Assembly: GCF_900100435.1 (NCBI RefSeq)
Contig: NZ_FNEX01000012.1
Span: forward strand, 124,001 to 188,000
Length of the DNA stretch: 64,000 nucleotides
Origin: Pedobacter sp. ok626
Lineage (GTDB): Bacteria > Bacteroidota > Bacteroidia > Sphingobacteriales > Sphingobacteriaceae
Reading direction: 5' to 3'
Below are positions 45,218 to 54,265 of this stretch, piece by piece. The notes under the pieces are model-generated. The model saw nothing but the letters and a program-made list of their open reading frames with translations. It searched no databases and was not told where the DNA came from. The translations under genes and the position numbers were made by a program. How positions within the stretch are numbered: position 1 is the first letter of the stretch; every line of letters begins with the position of its first letter.

Positions 45218-47806
45218 ATGATGCAAAAACAACGAGCAAAAGGTCAGAGAGAGTCTTTATTTAACAATGAAGTCGTATCCCGGTTCGAACTTTATAATAG
45301 CCTTTTCCTAACCCTTCCGTTTTACAAAGTTAAAGACACCGGTACTTTACTCCCTCTCTTTTTAAAATACTGCGAGGATGGTGTAAAAAACCATGACACT
45401 CCCGCAGAAATTATTGATGTTTTTTTCAAGAAGTACACCCAAAAACATTCAAAGAAGGACATTGTAGACCTTTTATTCCGTTTTATACAATACATAGAGC
45501 GTCAGGTTGTATTATTCGACGCAGTAGAAGATGCTTCCTTCAATAAGCTGAATGCTGCCGATGAACACAATGCCTTGTTGTCGTACCTTAAAAAGGGCAT
45601 AGACAATAAAGCCCTTACGGATAAGATTGAAAAACTAATCGAGGAGTTTTCTCTTCGCCTGGTATTAACTGCACACCCTACCCAGTTTTATCCAGGTAGC
45701 GTATTGTCGATCATTACCGATCTAACCACTGCCATTAAGACCAACGATATATCAAGCATTAACCTGTTGTTACAGCAATTGGGTAAAACGCCCTTCTTTA
45801 ACAAGAAGTCGCCAACCCCTGTTGATGAAGCATTAAGCCTGGCATGGTACCTAGAAAACGTATTTTATTTTGCCGCTGCAAATATCCAGTCAGAAGTAGA
45901 TAAAAGCTTAAACGATTACAACCTGCAGTCGAAAAAGATCATCGAATTGGGCTTCTGGCCAGGCGGCGACAGGGATGGCAATCCGAATGTACACGCCGAT
46001 TCTACTATACAAGTTTCTAAAATGCTTCGTCAAATCCTATTCAGGTGCTATTACCGTGATTTCAGGAATCTTAAACGTCGCATTACCTTCAGAGGTGTAG
46101 AAGATACCATTGCAATTGTACAGGATGTCTTATACAAAAATGCGTTCGATCCTAATATTCCAATGGAGAATATTGCTGATTTCTTAATCGAAAACCTCAA
46201 TAAGATCCTAACCACTTTAAATGAAGACCACGATGGCCTGTTTACAGATGTCGTATCCGATTTGATCCGTAAAGTAGAACTCTATGGTAGCCATTTCGCT
46301 TCTTTAGACATCAGACAAGATAGCAGGGTTTTAAGAGATGTACACGCTTTCTGCCGTCAAAGTAAGCCAATCGTTTCCTTGTTTCCTGAGGACTACGATA
46401 GTCTTTCCGAAGCAGAAAAGATTAAAAACATGTCGTTCAAAAGTGCAAAATTGAATGTTCCAGAATCTTCAGACGCATTGGTGAAGGATACCCTGCAAAC
46501 CATCGCGGAGATCAAACAGATCCAGAAAAGTAATGGAGAGCTGGCCTGTCACCGTTTCATCATCAGTAACTGCCAACAAGCAAGTGACATCCTGCAATTG
46601 ATGGAGCTTTTCTTATGGAATGGTTGGGAAGAGGACGACTTATCTATTGATTTCGTGCCTTTATTTGAAACTGTACATGACCTTGCAGATGCTGCAGAGA
46701 TCATGAATACACTTTACACGCATCCTTTTTACAAAAAACACTTAAAAAACCGCGGCAACAAACAACACATCATGTTGGGCTTCTCAGACAGCACCAAAGA
46801 TGGTGGTTATCTAATGGCCAACTGGTCTATTTTTAATGCTAAAGTAGCCCTAACAGGAATTGCAGACCAACACAACATACAACTTGCATTCTTTGACGGT
46901 CGTGGCGGCCCACCTTCACGTGGTGGGGGTAAAACACACCGTTTCTATGCCTCTATGGGTAAAGAAATTGCCAACAAGAACATACAGCTGACCATACAAG
47001 GACAAACCATTAGCTCACAATACGGATCAATTGACAGTGCCGAATTTAACATTGAGCAACTGATCAATGCCGGTATGTCCGCTGGAATTAAAGAAACACA
47101 CAATATTCTGCTCGACCCACTACACAAAAACCTACTTGATGTAATGGCAAAAGACAGTTATGAGTCCTTCCTTGCTTTACGTCAGCATCCCCTATTTTTA
47201 AGTTATCTGGAGAAATTCTCTCCTCTAACTTTATTGTCTAAAATCACCATTAGCAGCAGACCGGTAAAACGTAACTCTGGAGGAGCTTTGAAACTGGAAG
47301 ATCTTAGAGCGATCAGCTTTGTAACCGCCTGGAGCCAGTTAAAACAAAACATTCCTGGTTTTTACGGAATGGGAACGGCTTTAAAAAATCAGAAAGCTGA
47401 AGGCAATTGGGATAAAGTTGTAAAAACATACCAGGAATCCGGATACTTTAAAACCATCGTAGATAACTGTATGATGTCGATGAGCAAGTCTGATTTTTCT
47501 ATCACTGCCCACTTTGCAAATGATAAAGAATATGGTGCTTTCTGGAAAATCTTACACGACGAATTCGAGCTCTCTAAGGAAATGTTATTGGAGCTTTCGG
47601 GTCACAAGGCCTTAATGGAGAATTACCCCGTTGAGAAGAGCTCTATTGCGGTCAGAGAGAAGATTGTACTACCACTTGTACTCATCCAACATTATGCACT
47701 GGAACAATTACAGTCCAAAATCACAGATGAGGAGCAACAGGCTTATGAAAAGCTAGCCATCAGAACGGTATACGGCATTGTAAATGCTGGTCGAAACCTG
47801 GCTTAA
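45218..47806 (+). CDS. ppc: phosphoenolpyruvate carboxylase
   Basis: 862 residues, slightly short for PEPC but complete. Catalytic His153 is in LTAHPTQF; the phosphate and metal segments FWPGGDRDGNPN (246-257), MLGFSDSTKDGG and GRGGPPSRGGGKTHR (from 561) are intact. It makes oxaloacetate from PEP and bicarbonate to refill the TCA cycle. Monocistronic between two terminators. Two adjacent ATGs are possible starts. Confidence 0.97.
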   Translation: MMQKQRAKGQRESLFNNEVVSRFELYNSLFLTLPFYKVKDTGTLLPLFLKYCEDGVKNHDTPAEIIDVFFKKYTQKHSKKDIVDLLFRFIQYIERQVVLFDAVEDASFNKLNAADEHNALLSYLKKGIDNKALTDKIEKLIEEFSLRLVLTAHPTQFYPGSVLSIITDLTTAIKTNDISSINLLLQQLGKTPFFNKKSPTPVDEALSLAWYLENVFYFAAANIQSEVDKSLNDYNLQSKKIIELGFWPGGDRDGNPNVHADSTIQVSKMLRQILFRCYYRDFRNLKRRITFRGVEDTIAIVQDVLYKNAFDPNIPMENIADFLIENLNKILTTLNEDHDGLFTDVVSDLIRKVELYGSHFASLDIRQDSRVLRDVHAFCRQSKPIVSLFPEDYDSLSEAEKIKNMSFKSAKLNVPESSDALVKDTLQTIAEIKQIQKSNGELACHRFIISNCQQASDILQLMELFLWNGWEEDDLSIDFVPLFETVHDLADAAEIMNTLYTHPFYKKHLKNRGNKQHIMLGFSDSTKDGGYLMANWSIFNAKVALTGIADQHNIQLAFFDGRGGPPSRGGGKTHRFYASMGKEIANKNIQLTIQGQTISSQYGSIDSAEFNIEQLINAGMSAGIKETHNILLDPLHKNLLDVMAKDSYESFLALRQHPLFLSYLEKFSPLTLLSKITISSRPVKRNSGGALKLEDLRAISFVTAWSQLKQNIPGFYGMGTALKNQKAEGNWDKVVKTYQESGYFKTIVDNCMMSMSKSDFSITAHFANDKEYGAFWKILHDEFELSKEMLLELSGHKALMENYPVEKSSIAVREKIVLPLVLIQHYALEQLQSKITDEEQQAYEKLAIRTVYGIVNAGRNLA

Positions 47807-47820
47807 AATGCACAAAAAAA

Positions 47821-47853
47821 AGGGCGGTTCCAATATGGAATCGCCCTCTTTTT
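47821..47853. terminator. bidirectional terminator after ppc
   Basis: 12-bp stem AGGGCGGTTCCA (47821-47832) with TGGAATCGCCCT (47836-47847), one G-U pair, 3-nt loop, an A-run before and TTTTT after. It serves ppc and the convergent thioredoxin operon. Confidence 0.92.
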
Positions 47854-47867
47854 ACAAGTATAGGAGA

Positions 47868-48119
47868 TTAATTTCTATCAATTGAACCCATTACTTTTTG
47901 TCCAAATGCGTTCAGTGCGTCTTTTTCAACCATACCGCCTTTTACACTCCCATGAACTTCAAGGGCTCCGCAGATATTGGTAATCATTTCGCCTGCCACA
48001 TTAATCTCTTCCTCATTTACGCCTCTAAATTCACAGAAAGCTTCTAAAACAGTTAAAGTTGCTTCAAGATCTTCAGGCGTACTATTTTGGAATAGTTGTC
48101 TTATTACTGGTATTTTCAT
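47868..48119 (-). CDS. DUF6952-like small protein
   Basis: 83 residues (MKIPVIRQLFQNSTPEDLEA start). It resembles a small Bacteroidota family of unknown function found beside thioredoxin and peroxiredoxin genes; that name is from memory and unchecked. Helical and acidic, with one Cys in FCEFRG and one in ICGALEVHG. Its start codon overlaps the thioredoxin stop by 4 bp (ATGA), which points to joint expression and a redox role. Confidence 0.72.
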   Translation of the reverse strand: MKIPVIRQLFQNSTPEDLEATLTVLEAFCEFRGVNEEEINVAGEMITNICGALEVHGSVKGGMVEKDALNAFGQKVMGSIDRN

Positions 48120-48427
48120 GATTTTATTTTATCAAATAATTCATTTAACACTTCTGCCTTATTGGTCTGAACCTGATCAACCAGCGCTCCACCTTCAAAG
48201 GCTGCAAAAGTTGGCAAATTGTCAACGTTTGCAAGTTTACGTGAACCAGGAAGTTTTTCCGCATCCACAATTAAGAAAGTAACATCTTCATTTTCAGCTG
48301 CCAGTTTCTTGAATTTTGGCTTCATGATTCTGCAGTTTCCGCACCAAGACGCAGCATACTGAACCATAACCTTGTTGTTTTCAGCAACATACTGTTGAAG
48401 ATTATCTTCTGTTAATTCTAAAAACAT
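48116..48427 (-). CDS. thioredoxin-like protein with CGNC active site
   Basis: 103 residues with the thioredoxin fold: VMVQYAASWCGNCRIMKP (Cys29, Cys32), a cis-Pro segment NLPTFAAFEGG. The active site is CGNC rather than the usual CGPC, which should change the redox potential. Placed between the peroxiredoxin gene and the DUF6952 gene, it is the obvious candidate reductant of that peroxiredoxin. Confidence 0.88.
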   Translation of the reverse strand: MFLELTEDNLQQYVAENNKVMVQYAASWCGNCRIMKPKFKKLAAENEDVTFLIVDAEKLPGSRKLANVDNLPTFAAFEGGALVDQVQTNKAEVLNELFDKIKS

Positions 48428-48443
48428 ATTTTTTTATTTTTTA

Positions 48444-49076
48444 TTAGTTCGCGCTCAGGTATTCTGCAACGCCAGTTCTGTTCGCATTCATTGCTTCTTT
48501 TCCTTCTTCCCAGTTTGCAGGGCAAACTTCGCCATGTTTCTGAACGTGAGCATAAGCATCAATTAAGCGTAAATATTCTTTTACATTTCTACCTACTGGC
48601 ATATCGTTAACACTTTCGTGGAATACTTTACCAGTCTCATCGATTAAATAAGTAGCTCTGTAAGTTACATTTGAACCAGAGAAAGATTCATTGCCTTCTT
48701 CATCGTACTCAACGTCTTGATCTAAAATTCCCAAAATGTTAGCTAAATGTCTGTGTGTATCTGCTAAGATCGGGTAAGTAACACCTTCGATACCACCGTT
48801 TTCTTTTGCAGTATTCAACCATGCAAAGTGAACTTCGTTAGTATCGCATGAAGCGCCAATTACAATTGTATTTCTTTTTTCAAAATCAGGTAAAGCAGCT
48901 TGGAAAGCGTGTAGTTCTGTTGGACAAACAAAAGTAAAATCTTTTGGATACCAGAATAATATAACTTTTTTCTCTTTACTTACTGCTTCTTCAAAAATGT
49001 TGATCTTTAAATCATCACCCATTTCTGACATTGCATCAATGCTTACGCTCGGGAATTTTTTACCTACTATTGCCAT
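48444..49076 (-). CDS. typical 2-Cys peroxiredoxin (AhpC/Prx1)
   Basis: 210 residues from the ATG at 49076; an in-frame start farther upstream (49133) would lie across the promoter. Peroxidatic Cys51 is in FTFVCPTELHAF and resolving Cys185 in GEVCPANWEEG. It reduces hydrogen peroxide and organic peroxides. First gene of a three-gene operon with thioredoxin and a DUF6952 protein; no AhpF reductase is present. Confidence 0.93.
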   Translation of the reverse strand: MAIVGKKFPSVSIDAMSEMGDDLKINIFEEAVSKEKKVILFWYPKDFTFVCPTELHAFQAALPDFEKRNTIVIGASCDTNEVHFAWLNTAKENGGIEGVTYPILADTHRHLANILGILDQDVEYDEEGNESFSGSNVTYRATYLIDETGKVFHESVNDMPVGRNVKEYLRLIDAYAHVQKHGEVCPANWEEGKEAMNANRTGVAEYLSAN

Positions 49077-49112
49077 AATTATTTTTGTGTTTTTTATTCT
49101 TTTTTGACAACG

Positions 49113-49120
49113 CAAAGGTA
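49113..49120 (-). promoter_or_regulatory. -7 box TACCTTTG ahead of the peroxiredoxin operon
   Basis: TACCTTTG on the minus strand fits TAnnTTTG, 36 bp before the ATG. A TTG at 49145-49143 or TTTTTG at 49140-49135 may act as the -33 element. Confidence 0.55.
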
Positions 49121-49237
49121 AGGCTATCTGCACTCAAAAACAACCGTATTGGGGATATTACGGATACTTAATCTTGATAGGCACATAGAGATTATCTATA
49201 ATACAGGAACTGAAATTAGTTTTTATCTATGTGTATT

Positions 49238-50446
49238 TTATCTGATTACCCTCCCCAATTTATCAATCTTAACTTCAAAGGGACTTAAATATTCATCCAC
49301 CAAGACAGCAAACTCCCTACGGGTAGCATACCTGTTTAAATCAAACGCATTTTTAAACTGATACCCCGACGTCCATCTTTTCCGAACCTCGGCTTTGGTA
49401 GTTTCAGGCGACTTATTGCCAACCATACAAATCATATCTAACAAAGTGCCGACCGTCATCTTTGCTTCCTTATGATCATCAAACCAAATTTGGGCTTTAT
49501 AGTAAAACTCCTTTAATGGTGCTTTTATTTCTGCTGTAGTCACCTCCTGCTCTGGATTGAAATTAGCCAGGCCATTTACCAGATTTGCCTTCAAAAAGCC
49601 CGAAAGGCCAACAAATTGGATTGACTTCCAATTGGGATCGTTATGTAAAATGTCGGCAAAGGGCATTACCGACAAATGATGGTTGATTAACTCCTTCTGT
49701 ATTGACTTTAAAGCCGAGAGTGAGGTTTTTGTTCTAAAAAATACCGCATAAGCTGCTGTAGCCCCAGCCGCCTGTCCACCAGCAAGACTTTCGTCTTTTG
49801 GATTCAAAACCACCAGGTTTTCTTGTTTCGGCAACAAGAAACTGTCTAACAGAATAACATTGGCGTTGCTATTGTTAACCCAATAACCCGCGCTAACACT
49901 CACCCGGTAAAAATTATCGCTATAACTTAAAGGCTGCCATTGCTTTTTAATGGGCCCTTTTAACGCCAAAGCTTCAGTTACATTTCCGCTACCATCGGCA
50001 TTAACCAGGACCTCCGCTTTTATCGTTCGTCCATCTTCCAACAGTACATTCCAATTGTTCCCTGATCTTTTTATCCTCGACCACTTTACATTCCTCAATA
50101 CTGTTAAATTTTTAGTGCTGTCGGCCCAGGTTTTAAGTACCGCATTTGCACTAGTCTTATCTACATATACCTTGCTTAAACTGTCCTGAATCCCCTTAGC
50201 CAACCGCATTTTCTTCAAAAACAAGGATTCTAGCCCCGAACTGATATTCTTATCCTGTGGTGTAATAACCAGATCTGCCGCCTGAATTAGCATAATGGTT
50301 TTTACGCCCGAAATTGCCGATTGAAAGCCTGCCCCAATGGCGTTATTTCCATTGCCAATTACCAAAACCCCGGTTTTAATGGTTTGAGCAGCGGCAATTT
50401 GCGTAAACACCGAAATCATGAAAACAACAAACAATCCCTTTTTCAT
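49238..50446 (-). CDS. exported FAD-dependent oxidoreductase-like protein
   Basis: 402 residues from the ATG at 50446 with a Sec signal (FTQIAAAQ). The N-terminal Rossmann strand reads VLVIGNGNNAIGAG, so the third Gly of GxGxxG is Ala, and the acidic residue usual at the end of the second strand is Gln (MLIQ). Later segments VLVNADGSGNVTEAL and AGGQAAGATAAYA fit the FAD_oxidored family. The C-terminus has ATRREFAVLVDEYL. Substrate unknown; flavin binding may be weakened. Confidence 0.68.
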   Translation of the reverse strand: MKKGLFVVFMISVFTQIAAAQTIKTGVLVIGNGNNAIGAGFQSAISGVKTIMLIQAADLVITPQDKNISSGLESLFLKKMRLAKGIQDSLSKVYVDKTSANAVLKTWADSTKNLTVLRNVKWSRIKRSGNNWNVLLEDGRTIKAEVLVNADGSGNVTEALALKGPIKKQWQPLSYSDNFYRVSVSAGYWVNNSNANVILLDSFLLPKQENLVVLNPKDESLAGGQAAGATAAYAVFFRTKTSLSALKSIQKELINHHLSVMPFADILHNDPNWKSIQFVGLSGFLKANLVNGLANFNPEQEVTTAEIKAPLKEFYYKAQIWFDDHKEAKMTVGTLLDMICMVGNKSPETTKAEVRKRWTSGYQFKNAFDLNRYATRREFAVLVDEYLSPFEVKIDKLGRVIR

Positions 50447-50520
50447 TTTGTACTTATTATGCATATATTTAATTAACGATCTGAAATGTCGATAAATGAT
50501 CTTCCAGCTTAAACATCACC

Positions 50521-51921
50521 ATGACGCAAACTATCAATTCTATATTCGAAGCTCAGCAAAAACATAAATATACGCTTAGAAACAGCAATGCTGCACAAAG
50601 AATTGATAAATTAAAAACTTTAAAGGCCACGATAGAGAAATATGAAAAGGACATTTACGCCGCCTTACAATCCGACTTGCGCAAAAGTCAATTCGAAGCT
50701 GCTGTAACCGAACTCATATTTATTTATGGGGAATTAGACTTCGCGATAAAGAATGTAGGGAAATGGATGAAGCCCAAACGTATCGGAAAAAGTCTAACTA
50801 GCCTAATGGCAAAAAATAGGATCTACTATGAGCCAAAAGGCGCTTGTCTGATCATTTCCCCTTGGAATTACCCCTTTCAGTTAATGATGAGCCCGCTTTT
50901 ATCTGCTGTTGCGGCTGGTAATTGTGCCATTTTAAAACCTTCAGAATTAAGCCCAGCTACCAGCAGTATCATTAGCAAAATCATCAAAGAATGCTTTGAA
51001 GAACAAGAAATATGCTGCTTTGAAGGCGATGCGACAGTATCAACAGCCCTACTTAGCCTCCCTTTTGATCATATATTTTTTACCGGAAGCACCGCTATTG
51101 GCAAGGTAGTGATGGAGGCCGCAGCCAAAAACTTAACCTCAGTAACACTCGAACTTGGAGGCAAATCCCCCACTATAATCGACGAAAGCGCCAACCTTAA
51201 AAAAGCTGCAGAAAAAATTGCCTGGGGTAAACTCATCAATGCTGGTCAGACCTGTATTGCTCCAGACTATATTTTAATCCCCGAAAGCAGACAAGAAGAG
51301 TTTGTAATGGAATATGCCCATGCAGCTAACCGACTGTTTTTCAACAGCAATCAGCAAATCAATGAAAACGCCTATGCAAAAATCATCAACGAAAGGCATT
51401 TCAAGAGATTAACGAATTTAATGGATGATGCGACCGAAAAGGGCGCAAAAATAGCCTTTGGTGGCGGAAAAGATGTGGCAAAACAAACCATAAACCCAAC
51501 TGTACTTACTCAGGTCAACCTCGATTCGGAGATCATGAAAGAAGAGATCTTTGGACCAGTCTTACCCATCATCACCTATCAAACATCCAAAGAGGCAATT
51601 GAGCAAATAAACGGCCGTAGTAAACCCCTGGCCCTATACATTTTTAGTGCGGACCATAAGAATATCAATCACATCATCAAAAATACTTCCGCCGGTGGCA
51701 CCTGTGTAAATGATGTCCTGATCCATATTTCTAATCCTAAACTACCTTTTGGTGGGGTAAATGCCAGCGGGATGGGAAGTTGCCATGGTTTTTTCGGTTT
51801 CAAAACCTTCTCTCATGAGCGCGCTATTGTGTTCCAGTCTGCGATGAACATGAGTAATTTGATTTACCCGCCTTACGAGGGTAAACAAGGCTTATTAAAA
51901 TGGCTTAAAAAACTGATGTAG
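50521..51921 (+). CDS. NAD(P)-dependent aldehyde dehydrogenase
   Basis: 466 residues, ALDH superfamily class 3-like by length. Catalytic Glu211 in LELGGKSP and nucleophile Cys245 in NAGQTCIAPDY; cofactor loop FFTGSTAIGK and SPWNYPFQL. Oxidises medium- to long-chain aldehydes in related enzymes. Divergent from the FAD protein gene; its stop lies 2 bp from the convergent dioxygenase gene. Confidence 0.92.
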   Translation: MTQTINSIFEAQQKHKYTLRNSNAAQRIDKLKTLKATIEKYEKDIYAALQSDLRKSQFEAAVTELIFIYGELDFAIKNVGKWMKPKRIGKSLTSLMAKNRIYYEPKGACLIISPWNYPFQLMMSPLLSAVAAGNCAILKPSELSPATSSIISKIIKECFEEQEICCFEGDATVSTALLSLPFDHIFFTGSTAIGKVVMEAAAKNLTSVTLELGGKSPTIIDESANLKKAAEKIAWGKLINAGQTCIAPDYILIPESRQEEFVMEYAHAANRLFFNSNQQINENAYAKIINERHFKRLTNLMDDATEKGAKIAFGGGKDVAKQTINPTVLTQVNLDSEIMKEEIFGPVLPIITYQTSKEAIEQINGRSKPLALYIFSADHKNINHIIKNTSAGGTCVNDVLIHISNPKLPFGGVNASGMGSCHGFFGFKTFSHERAIVFQSAMNMSNLIYPPYEGKQGLLKWLKKLM

Positions 51922-51923
51922 GC

Positions 51924-52751
51924 TTAGCCAATCCTCACCGAAGTCATGGTTAAAGAACCGCCAACAGCCTTATCATTGAATAAAGAAGCCTCTTCAGTCC
52001 CATTTTGCAAGCCGAGGGTATACATCAATGGCAAATAATGCTCTGGTGTAGGAATAGCAAGTATAGCCTCTCTGCCTAAATTCCTGTAATCCGCTAATTG
52101 CTGATGTTCACGATTTAAAATCAGGCTTTTAAATTTATCATTCATTTCCAGAGCCCAATCATAGCCCCCACCATGAATCATCTCCCAACTCATCATCCTC
52201 AGGTTATGCACCATATTACCGCTTCCTAAAATCAGAACGCCCTTTTTTCTAAGTTCAAATATCTCTTTTGCAAGGTTATAATGATAGACCGCATCCTTGG
52301 TATAATCAATGCTCAATTGCAAAACAGGGATATTTGCATTTGGGTACATGTGCCTAACAACGGTCCATGCCCCATGATCAAGTCCCCAGTCATGATCCAA
52401 TCCTACCTGGGTACTACGAATAAGTCCTGCTGTCTCTAAAGCCAAAGATGGGCTACCTGGAGCCGGATAATCGACATCAAACAGTGCTTGAGGAAAGCCT
52501 CCAAAATCGTGAATTGTTCTAGGGAAATCCATGGCAGTGATATGTGTCCCCTTGGTAAACCAATGCGCAGAAACGACTAAAACAGCCTTAGGCTGCGGAA
52601 TATCCTTGGCAATGCCTGCCCATTTAGCACTAAACTCATTGTCTTCGATTCCATTCATCGGCGAGCCATGGCCAATAAACAAAACAGGCATTAAGCTATC
52701 CTGAAGCGGCAAATCACTGGTAAATTTATTGAATTGAGATAAGGTCGACAT
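51924..52751 (-). CDS. LigB-type extradiol dioxygenase, 4,5-DOPA dioxygenase-like (YgiD)
   Basis: 275 residues from the ATG at 52751 (a GTG directly before it is also in frame). Metal and active-site segments LFIGHGSPMNGIED, VVSAHWFTKGT and GLDHGAWTVVRHMYPNA match the YgiD group. Those enzymes open catechol rings, but the physiological substrate in bacteria is not known. Confidence 0.87.
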   Translation of the reverse strand: MSTLSQFNKFTSDLPLQDSLMPVLFIGHGSPMNGIEDNEFSAKWAGIAKDIPQPKAVLVVSAHWFTKGTHITAMDFPRTIHDFGGFPQALFDVDYPAPGSPSLALETAGLIRSTQVGLDHDWGLDHGAWTVVRHMYPNANIPVLQLSIDYTKDAVYHYNLAKEIFELRKKGVLILGSGNMVHNLRMMSWEMIHGGGYDWALEMNDKFKSLILNREHQQLADYRNLGREAILAIPTPEHYLPLMYTLGLQNGTEEASLFNDKAVGGSLTMTSVRIG

Positions 52752-52764
52752 CACGATTAATTTA

Positions 52765-52800
52765 AATAGGGCAATCTAAAATCTATTAAACTGCCCTATT
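52765..52800 (-). terminator. weak hairpin between yceI-like and dioxygenase genes
   Basis: 9-bp stem AATAGGGCA (52765-52773) with TGCCCTATT (52792-52800) and an 18-nt loop, 8 bp after the YceI stop on the minus strand. The following sequence is AT-rich but not a clean T-run. Confidence 0.4.
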
Positions 52801-52807
52801 GGTTGGA

Positions 52808-53380
52808 TTACTTCGCTTGAGTAAATTCAAGGTTTAAAGTAACCTTAATATCTTTAGCTACACCAGCACCAGTAGGATCAAATTTAATGTTATAATCCAA
52901 ACGGTTAACCGTTGTAGTCGCAGTAAAACCTGCTTTAGTATTTCCTTGTTGATCTTTAGCAGTACCGCCATAAACAACGGCAAACACAACATCTTTAGTC
53001 ACGTCGCGAATGGTTAATTTTCCAGCCAAAGTATAATTGTTTTCTTTTCCTTTTTTGAACGAAGTGCTTTCAAAAGTCATTGTTGGATATTGAGCCGCAT
53101 TAAAAAAATCATCCGTTTTGAGGTGATTATCTCTCATTTCAACCCCAGTATTCACACTATTTACGTCCACAGTAAAGTTGATTTTTGCGTCAGTAAGATC
53201 TGCTTTAGCCGCAACGACCGAACCATCAAATTTCTTAAATGAACCATCTACAAATGAAATTCCCATGTGTTTAACCGAAAAGTTAACAAAAGAATGCATT
53301 GGATCTACCGTCCACTTCGTCTGTGCAAATGATGCAACGCTGATTGAAACAGCAACCAGAAATAAAAATAATCTTTTCAT
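52808..53380 (-). CDS. YceI-family periplasmic lipid-binding protein
   Basis: 190 residues with a Sec signal (SISVASFAQ). Body begins TKWTVDPMHSFVNFSVKHM, then VNTGVEMRDNHLKTDDFF and YPTMTFESTSF, a full YceI lipocalin-like barrel. Members bind isoprenoid-type lipids; the ligand here is unknown. Monocistronic with its own promoter. Confidence 0.92.
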   Translation of the reverse strand: MKRLFLFLVAVSISVASFAQTKWTVDPMHSFVNFSVKHMGISFVDGSFKKFDGSVVAAKADLTDAKINFTVDVNSVNTGVEMRDNHLKTDDFFNAAQYPTMTFESTSFKKGKENNYTLAGKLTIRDVTKDVVFAVVYGGTAKDQQGNTKAGFTATTTVNRLDYNIKFDPTGAGVAKDIKVTLNLEFTQAK

Positions 53381-53401
53381 AATCTTTAAATTAATATGTT
53401 A

Positions 53402-53409
53402 CAAAGCTA
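53402..53409 (-). promoter_or_regulatory. -7 box TAGCTTTG ahead of the YceI gene
   Basis: TAGCTTTG on the minus strand fits TAnnTTTG and ends 21 bp before the ATG. A TTG about 16 bp upstream is a possible -33 element. Confidence 0.5.
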
Positions 53410-53526
53410 TAACGAATACCCAAGCCAATTGTTGATCTATGATAAGAAATACTACCCTTAACATTTTAATGCGTCCTACTGAATAAAGTAGATTTAACTT
53501 AACTTAGCCGCGTAATTAAACTGACA

Positions 53527-54249
53527 ATGAAGAATTATATTACCCTAATACTCTGTGCATGCTTTATTTCGGCCTTTTCAGCGAAGCCAAAACACCAATA
53601 TGTTAAAATAAAAACAGAGCTGGGCGAATGCATTATCCAGTTGTACAACGAAACGCCACAACACCGTGACAACTTCGTTAAACTAACCGAAAAAGGAACT
53701 TTTAATGGGACATTATTTCACCGGGTGATCAAAGATTTTATGATTCAAGGTGGTGATCCAGACTCAAAAACCGCCGTTAAAGGCGCTCTATTAGGCGAAG
53801 GAACCTTAGGCTACACCGTTCCTGCGGAATTTCGTGACAGCCTTTTTCATAAAAAAGGCGTGTTAGCAGCAGCAAGGGACGATAATCCAGAAAAAGCATC
53901 TAGCGCCAGTCAGTTTTACTTGGTACAGGGTAAAAAATTTACGGATGAACAACTTGATGGATTGGAGAAAAATCGCCTGAAATTTAAGCTTCCCGAATCA
54001 CATAGAGCAATTTACAAAACTCTGGGTGGCGCCCCTCATTTAGATAAGAACTATACCGTTTACGGAGAGATCGTAAAAGGCATTGAGCTGGTCGATAAAA
54101 TTGCAGTTATGGAGACAGACAGCAACAACAGGCCCATAACCGACGTAAAAATGACCATTACCGTTTTAAAACGTCGCGAAGCAAAAAAACTGGAAAAAGA
54201 ATTTGCTAAACAAGCAAAAGCATTAAAAAAAGCATCATTAACTGCATAA
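53527..54249 (+). CDS. exported peptidyl-prolyl cis-trans isomerase (cyclophilin)
   Basis: 240 residues with an N-terminal export signal (CACFISAFSA). The cyclophilin core shows LFHRVIKDFMIQGGDPDS and SSASQFYLVQGKKF. A lysine-rich C-terminal helix (EAKKLEKEFAKQAKALKKAS) is an extension. It should help fold envelope proteins. Followed after 16 bp by xth on the same strand. Confidence 0.92.
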   Translation: MKNYITLILCACFISAFSAKPKHQYVKIKTELGECIIQLYNETPQHRDNFVKLTEKGTFNGTLFHRVIKDFMIQGGDPDSKTAVKGALLGEGTLGYTVPAEFRDSLFHKKGVLAAARDDNPEKASSASQFYLVQGKKFTDEQLDGLEKNRLKFKLPESHRAIYKTLGGAPHLDKNYTVYGEIVKGIELVDKIAVMETDSNNRPITDVKMTITVLKRREAKKLEKEFAKQAKALKKASLTA

Positions 54250-54265
54250 AAACAAGCATACGATA

